Of a stretch of DNA of 64,000 nucleotides, positions 53,601 to 58,300 are shown one piece after another (positions within the stretch are counted from its first letter, which is position 1; each line of letters begins with the position of its first letter). This stretch comes from Nectonema munidae (Eukaryota; Nematomorpha; Nectonematoida; Nectonematidae). Under the pieces are notes generated by a model. It saw only the letters and a list, made by a program, of their open reading frames with translations. It was not told the origin of the DNA and did no database searches. The translations under genes were made by a program, and so were the position numbers. The stretch covers positions 62,001 to 126,000 of the forward strand of contig JAUIRK010000926.1 of NCBI GenBank assembly GCA_030549495.1, written 5' to 3'.

Positions 53601-53697
53601 GTTTATATTACAGATGGAATTTAAGAAGAAATTTTCACATGAAACTATACTTCCAAAATACGAAGAAACATTCTCTTCACAAAATTATTTCGCGTAA
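19359..53697 (+). CDS. SYCP2-like: SYCP2-like synaptonemal complex axis protein, 20-exon model of about 1,641 residues
   Basis: Proposed exons: 19359-19487, 22368-22499, 22586-22669, 23659-23683, 23741-23838, 29092-29149, 30394-30536, 30597-30773, 31143-31215, 31273-31457, 38071-38150, 39559-39611, 39683-39904, 46787-47044, 48534-48704, 50348-50373, 50425-53229, 53286-53356, 53422-53473, 53614-53697. Every junction has GT/AG ends and the phases match throughout. The first ~280 residues match the armadillo-like N-terminal domain of vertebrate SYCP2/SYCP2L (for example YLNQQAVLQTI, then NLRNFIHSLNTYF followed by YHFTCCKLFL, aligned with human FLNLVNGMLGD then FTFPCLSAFL). Residues ~283-368 match the following SLD domain. 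The rest is a Lys/Asn/Glu-rich linker. SYCP2 and its Red1/ASY3 relatives build meiotic chromosome axes and recruit HORMA proteins. The SYCP3-binding C-terminal coiled coil known in vertebrates is not evident in this model. Exon 1 and the exon 13/14 junction are the least certain. Confidence 0.75.
20042..20400. repeat. Two tandem ~104-bp repeats plus a third start, with inverted end
   Basis: GTTATCTCC followed by CCCACTCTAAAAAAATT occurs at about 20042, 20177 and 20281. The second and third copies are similar along ~100 bp (AAATGATAT, AGATGTTGAT, AATTCACTAAAAA). The array ends with the inverted form AAATTTTTAGAGTGGG near 20382, suggesting a MITE with that terminal repeat. It lies in intron 1. 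Confidence 0.7.
21081..21476. mobile_element. Non-autonomous DNA element with AGTTGCCAAC terminal inverted repeats
   Basis: The ends are TAGTTGCCAAC (21081) and GTTGGCAACTA (ending 21476). Inside, AAAGCGGTAGA recurs near 21108, 21411, 21428 and 21454. About 396 bp, no coding. Superfamily not assigned; subterminal repeats of this kind are common in hAT-type elements. Intron 1. Confidence 0.65.
21786..22060. mobile_element. G+C-rich hAT-like end fragment
   Basis: Begins CAGGGCCGGCCCTAG and contains GCGGGGCCC three times, with GCGGCCGC near 22027. Many animal hAT elements end in CAGGGCCGG-type inverted repeats. The matching right end was not found, so the call is tentative. Confidence 0.4.
22322..22357. 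repeat. AT microsatellite
   Basis: Uninterrupted TA repeat just upstream of exon 2, close to its acceptor. Confidence 0.9.
22368..22499 (+). CDS. SYCP2-like exon 2
   Basis: TTTAAG acceptor, 44 codons, ACG|GTAAAC donor, phase 0 at both ends. The sequence contains TKDLENFLEVFTSHFKNKDL and LLKLDFENIIAT, amphipathic helices continuing the armadillo-like domain. Confidence 0.6.
22586..22669 (+). CDS. SYCP2-like exon 3
   Basis: 28 codons between a CTTTAAG acceptor and AAG|GTACCG. The segment FFVLIFQLTCYESMEENVAV aligns in register with the human SYCP2 stretch around LLLVIHDVSDEGKKQVVESF as I recall it. Confidence 0.6.
23659..23683 (+). CDS. SYCP2-like exon 4, a 25-nt microexon
   Basis: TTTTTAG acceptor and CAA|GTAAGC donor enclose KLDIDRNT plus one base. 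Phase 0 in and phase 1 out match the neighbours exactly, and the residues fill the expected gap in the armadillo-like domain. Confidence 0.6.
23741..23838 (+). CDS. SYCP2-like exon 5
   Basis: Starts after GAATTTAG with two bases completing an Asn codon, then FRCINLVLKKIYEELTKILE and DQQKWNETFIK before AAA|GTAATT. The large intron that follows carries the hAT/LINE nest. Confidence 0.65.
24095..27833 (+). mobile_element. CR1/Jockey-type LINE inserted inside the hAT (LINE F)
   Basis: ORF1 begins near 24127 (MDESSILDSPLDVMDNEIAN) and resumes at 24302 and 24546 with knuckles CTKCCMYGHTKKLC and CKFCAEKHDLNEC. The endonuclease lies at 25260-25930 (IVSLNIQSLRAKFE, CLQETWLND, GDFNFD, ISDHIPI). RT blocks lie at 26680-27550 (NNNYRPISIIPVLSKNFEKL, PQGSILGPLLFLIFIND, FADDVT). 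The 3' UTR has GCGGCCTGCAGGCCTTTTG (27683) and ends AATAAATCTTATTATTCTTC plus a CTT repeat. It is near full length with several frame changes and stops. Confidence 0.8.
27998..28430 (-). pseudogene. hAT transposase C-terminal remnant (Charlie/ZBED-like)
   Basis: The minus strand reads NQAIENYFPKLNSRSNDIWI, TRPFSVSESSIDDS, then FWAKLKTVYHILSKRAMIFL, PSIYRCETGYCAMMSLKTSA and a DKQYQLSN end. This is the C-terminal dimerisation region of Charlie-type hAT transposases, also seen in ZBED5-like genes (F.STYLCE..FS.L..IKTK.R.RL). The N-terminal zinc finger and the catalytic core are not found, so it is a dead fragment. Confidence 0.75.
28646..29091. other. Intron 5 remainder with a C13 run
   Basis: No gene. 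A run of 13 C occurs at 28897-28909 followed by GTGCCG. The rest is A+T-rich. Confidence 0.5.
29092..29149 (+). CDS. SYCP2-like exon 6 (candidate)
   Basis: 58 nt after CTTTTTAG: 19 codons (LCKILDLYLNFNNSKIQLK) plus one base, then GTGTTC. It was chosen because it is the only piece in this intron that supplies the roughly 20 residues and the phase 0/phase 1 ends demanded by exons 5 and 7. The donor is weak. Confidence 0.45.
29388..29560 (-). mobile_element. 5'-truncated LINE tail, minus strand
   Basis: Read on the minus strand, a GCGGGTTTCTTTTTACC motif leads to GTAAATAAATTTC and a CTT repeat tail, the same order as the other LINE 3' ends in the window. No coding is left. It is in intron 6. 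Confidence 0.5.
29561..30393. other. Intron 6 remainder
   Basis: A+T-rich with TA-rich runs near 29536 and 29637. No exon or element recognised. Confidence 0.45.
30394..30773 (+). CDS. SYCP2-like exons 7 and 8, the best-matching part of the armadillo-like domain
   Basis: Exon 7 (30394-30536) encodes YLNQQAVLQTIFYIFKYFPR and ends FNKLRDDPSNF|GTAAGT. Exon 8 (30597-30773) starts NLRNFIHSLNTYFENSDIYH and continues FTCCKLFLPDADVN, ending SLSFDVK|GTAAAT. The 60-bp intron keeps phase 0. Human SYCP2 has DYDLQVGIVEALCRM, DFIAKAFKRIKD, FLNLVNGMLGD and FTFPCLSAFL at the same spacings, which is the main reason for the family call. Confidence 0.75.
30774..31142. other. Intron 8
   Basis: Sequence between the GTAAAT donor of exon 8 and the TTTAG acceptor of exon 9; no element recognised. 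Confidence 0.5.
31143..31457 (+). CDS. SYCP2-like exons 9 and 10, SLD (PH-like) domain
   Basis: Exon 9 (31143-31215) reads MSDGNTIEESYIVKRNNIER and FSFN up to a GTGAAA donor. Exon 10 (31273-31457) reads RQIEDEPYSEFEIELNLPVF, EILNIQGRKNKEGKSVVFVI and ends VSFQSQ|GTAAAA. In SYCP2 the armadillo-like domain is followed by a Spt16-middle-like domain with alternating beta strands, and VFEILNIQ...SVVFVIKHS fits its VQIYSIEV...LLTIILKN strands. The intron is 57 bp. Confidence 0.65.
31804..32049 (+). pseudogene. ORF1 C-terminal fragment of LINE G
   Basis: 81 codons (MTVKSALSNLKNAPEKFKKI...). No zinc knuckle is present. RERIKTLNLQARAKN and SFMFVVSGDNLKDLKIIKKF suggest the RNA-binding C-terminal part of an ORF1 protein, by position and composition. 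It ends in a short tail just before the endonuclease. Confidence 0.45.
32225..33430 (+). pseudogene. LINE G endonuclease and linker
   Basis: 401 codons in frame. The endonuclease N-terminus lies just upstream (FVSIFYTNANQLFSKLDELS and ITEALPKKG, with the catalytic Glu) behind a stop. Inside this frame are CCIYRSPSS, GDFNYPEINW (residues ~106-115) and SDHMCITF, carrying the remaining catalytic Asp, Asn and His. The C-terminal half is a basic linker (YFTKKIISLLKKKKKLFRAY) preceding the RT. The family role is nicking the target site for reverse transcription. Confidence 0.75.
33513..34904 (+). pseudogene. LINE G reverse transcriptase domain, open over 463 codons
   Basis: RT blocks appear in order: NYRPISLIPVLSKVFE, QHGFINGKSTITNLLEF, DVIYLDFHKAFDSISHKYL (motif A, first Asp), SGVPQGSVLAPLLFNIFLND (motif B), KVFADDIKIYN (FADD catalytic pair) and KDLGVIVNSNLDP. 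The C-terminus has the YRFRRNDMVTSYNIV and INDWNSLPDFVVDAPSLNIF segments of CR1-like LINEs. The catalytic residues are intact. The domain start lies upstream (KSPGSDKLHPYVISEL) in another frame. Confidence 0.85.
35109..36277 (-). mobile_element. hAT remnant with CAGGGYGAG terminal inverted repeats
   Basis: The left end CAGGGTGAGGAAAA (35109) and right end TTTTACTCGCCCTG are inverted. Minus-strand transposase traces include YPKLQNCQVLTLEVKRSFSK and LKKLLENDRI, matching the hAT dimerisation signature (ERSFS.LK). No clear 8-bp target duplication was seen. Decayed; intron 10. Confidence 0.65.
36278..37772. other. Intron 10 interior, A+T-rich
   Basis: No gene or family recognised. A few short open frames without similarity to anything I know. 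Confidence 0.45.
37773..38017. repeat. Fold-back element, inverted arms of about 115 bp
   Basis: The left arm starts AAGCAAGTTTAAGTAA and the right arm ends TTACTTAAACTTGTTTACT. The arms pair through ACTTTATTGATGAA/CCACCAATAAAGT, GGATGTGATATTTCGC/GCGAGATATGACATCC and GAGAGAGAAAGTATATA/TATATACTTTCTCTCTC, leaving a loop of about 14 nt. The inner arms are nearly perfect and the outer arms are diverged. It ends ~53 bp before exon 11. Confidence 0.85.
38071..38150 (+). CDS. SYCP2-like exon 11
   Basis: Acceptor TTTTTAG, 26 codons plus two bases, donor GTAATC. It encodes NSPIYDKDLCQNELELSLKP and opens the acidic linker. The phase 0/phase 2 ends fit exons 10 and 12. A fold-back element ends only about 50 bp upstream. 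Confidence 0.55.
38525..38905 (+). other. Base-balanced segment with two short open frames, unidentified
   Basis: The composition is closer to 50% G+C than its flanks. One frame (38618-38803) reads MTPKKSIVIIKKLRDVKSLG..., and a second overlapping downstream frame reads DRSTVVGVGNKDSGYDSQLE to a stop. No splice sites were identified and no family recognised. It could be a fragment of an unrecognised transposon or a retroposed host exon. Confidence 0.35.
38940..39330 (-). mobile_element. RTE-like LINE fragment, minus strand
   Basis: On the minus strand it encodes WIHKRCSGIKGSLLKVKNFK, CTSC, then VIDQIGSVSNSVEHRIKLAL and KKFKSLSSVLCDNTFSLKIK, the C-terminal zinc motif and following region of a common animal RTE-like family. 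The same segment recurs at 45683-45990. Confidence 0.75.
39559..39904 (+). CDS. SYCP2-like exons 12 and 13, acidic linker
   Basis: Exon 12 (39559-39611) encodes DCYQHSEDDGEIYENVL. Exon 13 (39683-39904) encodes NKNENSSDEEDVDTMSSENE and a charged Lys/Glu/Asn stretch ending CLHDK. SSDEED-type clusters are likely casein-kinase-2 substrates (inference). Phases match each other and exon 11. Confidence 0.55.
40295..40610 (+). mobile_element. RTE-like LINE 3' end, plus strand
   Basis: Encodes LKWFGHVNRRPSGDLIK, then GRPKMKWIEIVNKDMSKRHL and DEWRRKIMRD, the end of the RTE-like reverse transcriptase protein. It is followed by CTGGGAACATTAGCCGTAAA and an ATT microsatellite, the usual 3' terminus of this family. 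A single stop interrupts the coding. Confidence 0.75.
40733..41270 (-). mobile_element. 5'-truncated LINE 3' end, minus strand
   Basis: The minus strand encodes IEKLSRRFMKRIICMQNVMY, MNLPSLFYRKKRQEMLTIYN, the RT C-terminus of the LINE G family. It ends in the complementary tail ATAACATAACATAACATAGC at 40733-40760. Decayed. Confidence 0.7.
41368..41935 (-). mobile_element. Second 5'-truncated LINE 3' end of the LINE G family, minus strand
   Basis: An open stretch of 133 codons on the minus strand includes KCITGLKELTYKERLQTLSL, YRRNDMITVYNIINENI and FSNRIVNDWNSLPADVINSP, closely following the C-terminus of LINE G. Its tail is the ATAACATAACATAA repeat at 41372-41386. It is better preserved than its neighbour. 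Confidence 0.8.
41936..42729. other. Intron 13 interior
   Basis: No gene seen. Imperfect inverted segments near 42375-42470 and 42540-42640 (AAGTCAAGCAGAAAGTGGAGC against TTTCTGCTTGCTTTACTTGA) suggest another small hairpin element. Confidence 0.4.
42730..43262 (-). mobile_element. pogo/Tigger-like DNA transposon remnant
   Basis: The right end reads GCGTTATAACGGTTCCTTACTG followed by TA, i.e. a CAGTAAGGAACCGTTATAAC terminal repeat on the minus strand. Related GCGTTATAAC segments occur near 42735 and 42770. The minus strand encodes SLEWLETQEVDSQLKNIL and, near 43030, KEAKQKRITEYFA before a stop, matching the KQxxITDFF-type C-terminus of pogo/Tigger transposases. The rest of the transposase is missing. 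Confidence 0.65.
43263..44984. other. Intron 13 interior, nothing recognised
   Basis: A+T-rich. Open frames here (for example 44621-44824) show no domain and no exon-like boundaries. Confidence 0.4.
44985..46680 (-). mobile_element. RTE-like LINE, minus strand, interrupted by a LINE tail
   Basis: The minus strand encodes KGFDSVCRILIEW, then SVVLHQGSILSPFLFNIITD and ILYADDIILIAS (RT motifs B and YADD), a WIHKRCSG-type zinc region near 45970, ERRRLRWFGHV near 45490 and VRPKLTWNEVVLNDIKKRNL near 45130. It ends with GCTGGGAAAGTAGCCGTAAA at about 45013-44995. Stops and frame changes are present. Confidence 0.8.
45247..45468 (+). mobile_element. LINE 3' tail inserted in the minus-strand RTE element
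   Basis: It separates FGHV and NRRP of the RTE protein; the RTE flanks read GTTTACAT and ACATGCCC, implying a short ACAT-type duplication. The insert has GCGGCCTCCTGGCTTTTGG and ends GTAAATAAATATCATATCAT with ATATC repeats. No coding remains. Confidence 0.75.
46787..47044 (+). CDS. SYCP2-like exon 14
   Basis: 85 codons of open frame without a Met start, ending GACTCAG|GTAAGA. It carries SPIFNSISFCQNEE near residue 499 and SPVFNSTKSGQKKKE near 539. An acceptor at 46764 (AATAG|GTAAAA) would extend it by 22 nt but breaks the phase with exon 13, so the AG at 46786 or an unseen extra exon is required. Confidence 0.55.
47549..47638. repeat. G32 tract followed by AG and an A56 tract
   Basis: 32 consecutive G at 47549-47580, then AG, then an unbroken A run to 47638. 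It lies in intron 14. The exact lengths may be affected by sequencing. Confidence 0.85.
47884..48017. mobile_element. MITE, TTAACCCTTTAAAAACCAG family
   Basis: The left end TTAACCCTTTAAAAACCAG is matched in inverted form by CTGGTTCTTAAAGGTTTA. Inside is the palindrome GTGTCACACCGGTGTAAC and a GTCTG motif. About 134 bp, intron 14. Confidence 0.65.
48534..48704 (+). CDS. SYCP2-like exon 15
   Basis: After AAATAG, two bases complete an Asp codon. The open frame reads KDLFDKTLNLGLLEAKNKRK, TVFTQLLREEKIKLIMLQYF and ends TYLGLLEF|GTATTA. It is hydrophobic and helical, unlike the charged linker around it, so it may be a short folded or binding segment. Confidence 0.55.
48730..48851. mobile_element. 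MITE with TTAACCSGTTAT ends
   Basis: Left TTAACCGGTTAT, right ATAACGGGTTAA, 122 bp. Contains AATCGTCTGCG and AAATCTTCTGCTTTA blocks. A copy in reverse orientation begins at 60242. It lies at the start of intron 15. Confidence 0.75.
48852..49523. other. Intron 15 interior
   Basis: Extremely A+T-rich with a short TATTTATTTAT tract; no exon or element recognised. Confidence 0.45.
49524..49634. mobile_element. MITE, partial copy of the 53.8-kb element
   Basis: Shares CATTTGGGAACATAAGTAAT, TTCATCTTCGTCTG and ATATCGTCTGATTTCTATGG with 53827-53965. The right end TACTTAATGGGTTAA is present and the left terminal repeat is lost. Confidence 0.75.
49635..50347. other. Intron 15 remainder
   Basis: Nothing recognised before the acceptor of exon 16. 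Confidence 0.45.
50348..50373 (+). CDS. SYCP2-like exon 16, a 26-nt microexon
   Basis: GATTTTAG acceptor, bases for Gly plus NLYDEEKL, donor GTAATT. Phase 1 in and phase 0 out join exons 15 and 17 exactly. Confidence 0.5.
50425..53229 (+). CDS. SYCP2-like exon 17, 935-codon Lys/Asn/Glu-rich central region
   Basis: The exon starts after TTTTTTTTAG with ENGIKDNAKFEIKNQ, so coding begins about 300 nt before the first in-frame TTG at 50722, and there is no ATG-based gene start. It is open for 2.8 kb in 75% A+T DNA, which is strong evidence of selection. Low-complexity Lys/Asn/Glu/Ser sequence dominates. A basic cluster RKRGVKRKS (about 50584) and KRVRRRTKFFGVF (about 52915) look like nuclear localisation or DNA-binding patches. 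Short coiled-coil-prone pieces occur (NLKKELEELKNQ). The donor is CTCAA|GTAACA. Long disordered linkers are typical of SYCP2. Confidence 0.75.
53286..53697 (+). CDS. SYCP2-like exons 18-20 and stop codon
   Basis: Exon 18 (53286-53356) encodes VKLLCDKELHFPTPNLFVNT and YDR. Exon 19 (53422-53473) encodes KGKKFNYEEKKTSNIKL. Exon 20 (53614-53697) encodes MEFKKKFSHETILPKYEETF, SSQNYFA and a TAA stop. The introns are 56, 65 and 140 bp with GT/AG ends and matched phases. The expected coiled coil is absent, so another C-terminal splice form may exist. Confidence 0.6.
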
Positions 53698-53773
53698 TAT
53701 TTTCTTATTGTTGCTCTTGTTGTTCTTATTGATTGGTAGATTACGCGATCACTATATTGTAATCTATCAGACA

Positions 53774-53779
53774 AATAAA
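53774..53779 (+). terminator. Poly(A) signal AATAAA after the SYCP2-like stop
   Basis: AATAAA lies 77 nt after the proposed TAA. It supports a transcript end here but is a common hexamer in this A+T-rich DNA. Confidence 0.4.
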
Positions 53780-53826
53780 AATTTATAACATAGTGAACAC
53801 TTTTGCCTCTAAAATTGCTATCATGG

Positions 53827-53965
53827 TTAACCCATTAAGTCCCAATGTTCCCATTTGGGAACATAAGTAATTTCATCTTCGTCTGCTTTTTTCAATGAAT
53901 TTGAATATAAATCGTCTGCGTTTTTTTTAAATATCGTCTGATTTCTATGGTACTTAATGGGTTAA
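53827..53965. mobile_element. MITE, complete, TTAACCCATTAAGT terminal repeats
   Basis: Left TTAACCCATTAAGTCCCA and right TGGTACTTAATGGGTTAA are inverted repeats; the length is 139 bp. Internal TCGTCTG motifs tie it to the other MITEs. It lies between the two host genes, just after the SYCP2-like poly(A) signal. Confidence 0.8.
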
Positions 53966-55310
53966 GGAGTGGAAGTTTCACTAAACGTTGCAGTAACAGT
54001 AATGAGTAAGTGTAGTACCAATAACTGACATGGCAGACAATGTATCGTACTGCGGGCTGCATGAGCAGCAGCCACCAACATTTGGCTAATCTTATATACT
54101 TACTTAGGTTGCACTATAGCATGTCTACAAAACAGAATTTTTTGAAGTGAACGCTATATTTATCCATACGATATCGATTATTATATATATCAAAAACATC
54201 TAAGCAAATAATCACATACATTCTTTAAAAACTTTGCAACCACAAAACAAACCCATAAAAACAAATACAAACACACACACACACTGATTAGATTTTTTAA
54301 GATTGAAAATTTTATCTCAAAATGAAATAAGGATGAATATAACACTGTATAGAATAAATAATATTTTAAAAGTGATCTAAGCAGAAGCTATTTACATATA
54401 TCCTCGATCATAAGAGTTCGCATACAACTTATCTACGGCCTAATGTTTGTAACTGACCCATGATTGAATTTAATAAACTTTTAGGAAGGAAGCTAATATA
54501 CAAAGAGTTTCTGATCGCAAAGAATTAGGAGAAACAAGCTCATCAGTAAGCTAAAATTTTGTTTATCAATGTTTTAACTAATTTAATATAAGTATTTCCA
54601 AAAATTTTAATTGTTACTCTAAAGTTATAGGGGGTGTGGGTAAAGTTCGCTAAATACTTCTTAAGTCGAAACGAGGTGAAATTTTTCCTTCTCGATAAGA
54701 AAACGCCAAGCTGCCTTTACATTTACCTTAACAAGAATATGAAACAGAAGTATAAAATATGGAAAAGAGAGAATATTTTTAGTGTTCCCTTATTTCATTG
54801 GGTGTTTACTTCATATATTTTGCTTTCATAAAAATCCTAATTATGCAGTTCATCCTTAATTTTTTGTTAATAAATTCTAAGAAATCCAGCAAATATAGAA
54901 ATGTGCAAATACTAGAAGTATTAAGTAGAAGCTCGTGAATGCTACTAAATCATGTGTATGTATATTGTATAGCTATCTAAATCCTTGATTATATATAGTT
55001 GAATTTAATTACCTAAAAAACGACTTGATCAACTAAGGTAAGATGAATCGTTTTTTACTTCAATATACTCGTTAAATCATTCAAATTTTTCAACACTTAA
55101 ATGTTCCATTTTCTCTACATATCACCGCAAAGGTCTAATGGAAAGCACAAAAAATTACCCTTTTTTTCCATTAAATATGGGTATAATTTGGGTGCTCTAA
55201 AAATACTCCTTACAATTTATATCCTGTGAAAATAAAGCTGTATATAAAAGAATTGAATATAGAAACATTTTTATTTGTGTAAGGAAAATAATAAAAATGG
55301 AAAAAATGTA
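53966..55310. other. Region between the two host genes
   Basis: About 1.3 kb, A+T-rich, with a CA run near 54271. Apart from one optional exon at 54485 no coding is supported; the open frame at 54634-54831 has no recognisable domain. Confidence 0.5.
54485..54545 (+). CDS. Optional exon, phase-compatible with SYCP2-like exon 18
   Basis: TTTTAG acceptor, one base plus 20 codons (KEANIQRVSDRKELGETSSS), donor TCA|GTAAGC. The phase fits a skip from exon 18 (ending 53356) over exons 19-20. It ends in phase 0, which is also the phase needed to enter the open frame running from 55263 into the ASS-like exon 1. Its use is unproven. Confidence 0.35.
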
Positions 55311-55396
55311 ATGATAATGCACATCGAAAATGACTTGGAGTTTTACTCGCTATTAATTTGGCTTAAAGAGAATAAATATGATGTCTTAGTCTACAT
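55311..55396 (+). CDS. ASS-like exon 1, site of the lost ATP P-loop
   Basis: MIMHIENDLEFYSLLIWLKE and NKYDVLVYM, then GTAAAT. Counting back from WLKE, the seven residues at the P-loop position are ENDLEFY. The frame is also open upstream to 55263 after a TAG that could serve as an acceptor, so the true start may be further 5'. Confidence 0.65.
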
Positions 55397-58300
55397 GGTA
55401 AATTATTTTATTACATTTGTATAAATGATTTAACTTGCTTAAATTATAAACTTTACAGGCAGATATAGGTCAAAATATTGACTGGGAAGAAGAAAAAAAT
55501 CTTATTATGGAATATACTCCTAAAGAAGTGATTATGATAGATATAAGGAAAATTTTTATCAAAAAATACTTATGGCCTATCATTCAGACAGGCTTACTCA
55601 TTGAAGATATGAATAAATGCGTTGAAATTCTCGCTAAACAATGTATTTATGATTGTATGATGATGGAAGCAGATAGGTTGAATTCATTTGCATTCCCTTA
55701 CCAAAAATATTACTCTGATTTTTTAAGCAAAAATAATGACATTGAAAAAAAGGTTCTTTCAATGTTATACTGCATTTTTATCTGATTTATTTTTAAATTT
55801 TTAGAAACGCATAATCTCAAAGCTATCAAAGTTCTATGCAATTTGTTCAAGTGATGGAAAATCAGTCGAGTATCTTCTGTCTAAAAATTTTCCTTTTCCT
55901 AAAAATCAGTTTAAGAATTTTCACTACCTTAACATATTTAACTATATAAGCAAAAATAAAGACATTAACAAATTAGACACTTTTCCCATCACACAATTTA
56001 ATCTTCAAAAGGCTAAGAATGAAAATAATGGAGATGTTTTTAGTATCCAATATTCATGTGGAGTCCCTATCGAAGTCACCTACCAAAAAAGCGTATTTCA
56101 ATGTCCAGTCAAGATTCTCAGTTTCTTAAACAGAATTGCAAGTAAATACCACATTGGCAGAATAAGGAGTTTCAAACAATCTTCTGAATCGGAAAAAATA
56201 TACATTATATATGAGTGTCCAGGAGGATTTTTAATTCACAAAGGCCATCAAGAATTGGAAATGATGAATATAAATTCAAAAGTAAGTTTTAATTTTTTAT
56301 ACCACATCTTTATTACAAACATGTAAAAATAATGAATGCGAATTAATCACATACTTAAATGAATATGTCAAATAATTGTTAGTTGTGAGAAATTAATCTT
56401 AGATAGATCTTTTTTTTATGAAATAGAGAAAAATATAATTCATCAATAAACAGAAAAGTTTCATTGAAACATTGCGTTTAAATCCATCATAATATCAATT
56501 CTAGTGTTTGTGAAGTTACCTTTTCAATAACACTGTTTTATTTCTCCGCTGTTAAAATGCGCCCATAATTTTTATCAGATGTAATATCCAATGAATTATA
56601 TGTGTAAATTGAGTTAAAATTATATTTAATTTTTGTTTTTAATTTATTCAAAAATAGTTATCAAAAATAGACTAAAAAATAAACACCCTCACAAAGAAAA
56701 TAACAATTATTATTCTTGTAACTAAAAATATTCCTAAAAACTCTTCCATAATGTGATGAATCTAACTAATGATAAAAAAGGATATCGATCAAATTTAGCT
56801 AGATCTAATTTATAGCTGTCACATTATGCATCATTATAATGAAATCAGTTTATACTTTACTTCACCCACCATTCTAAAGAAAGGTCTGGATACATATAAT
56901 TGTACTTTTTGAACTTACAAATTCTATTGATATTTAGATAATAAATCTAAGAAATTCAATATCCAATGTACTTATGGAGGAAATTGGTAGTGGCAATTGG
57001 AATAGAAAAGAAACAAAGTATATTAGACACTGTATCGAATTATGTCAAAGAACTGTTAATGGCTGTATCACACTTCATCTCACCCAAGAACGAGTTACAA
57101 TTTTAGAAAAAAGAATAAATCCTGTTGAAGATAAGAAAAAAGCCAATTTAAGTTATTCCACAAGCATGAACAGCTCATTTCAAGAATCTACGCTCAATCT
57201 AAATGAAGGAAAATCAAGGTAAAACATTAATTATTGTATTTAAAACACCATATGTGTGAACAATATTAAATTGTGAAAGTCTTCTATACGAAAATTCAAT
57301 ATATTTTTAAGAATCCGCTTAAACCTACTTAGTTGGATCATATAATCGAAGTTTAACTAAAAATAGAGATAGTATATCATAATGTAATTTCGAAATAGTT
57401 TTTACCTTAATTTGGTTATTAACTAACATTTTTAACACATTGAATTCTATTTCATAGTGAATAAATTTAATTTTAAATTTCCAAATAATCTAAACCTAAA
57501 CATATTACATAAATAATGGGGAACTGCCCGCAAACACTATAACGCATTGTCCAATTTTGACACTATAAACTTTTAATCTTAATTTATGAAACATTTTATT
57601 ATAAAAAATCGTGTTCTTAAAAAATATATAATCTGTGAACAAGGCACCTTATATTTTTATATTATCTCTCACCCTAGCATATTATATAATGAACAATATA
57701 TGTGACGGTCTCTTGAGTTAGTCTAAGTCTCAATAACTTAAATTATCTTTGATAGAAAACATGTAGAACAGATACAGTGTGTCACATTTTTTTGAAAACA
57801 TGTTGAGCAAAATTTAAAAGTAAAAATTTTCTAAGAAACATTAGATTTTTTTCAGTTTCTTATAAAAAAAAGGTGTAGTAGAAAATTGCATTCTATTATG
57901 ATGGCTTTCGGTTGGTTGTGTGCAAGGTCGAGCTAATGAGTCTTCCAAAAACAGAATTTTTCTTAAGAAATTATATTTTTTACATATTTTTCCGTTGATA
58001 TATATTATGTAAAATACTTATTATGTTTTTAAATTTTTTTATATCATTTACAATGTTTTGATTTTGAAGATTCTGTTTTTACATCTGTTGTTAATTTTTT
58101 TTTTGGTGTGACAAGAACCTAATTGCTTTGCTCCACCTTCTTTTTATATTTCAGATTATTTTTATAATTCTTTTTTCTAAATAAATAAATTTAAAAAAAA
58201 TAAATGTTACCCTAATTACTGAAAAACTCTAAATATTAGTTTACTGAAAATTTTAAGCTAACCAAGTAACTAACTTGCTTACTTATTTACTATTGCTAAT

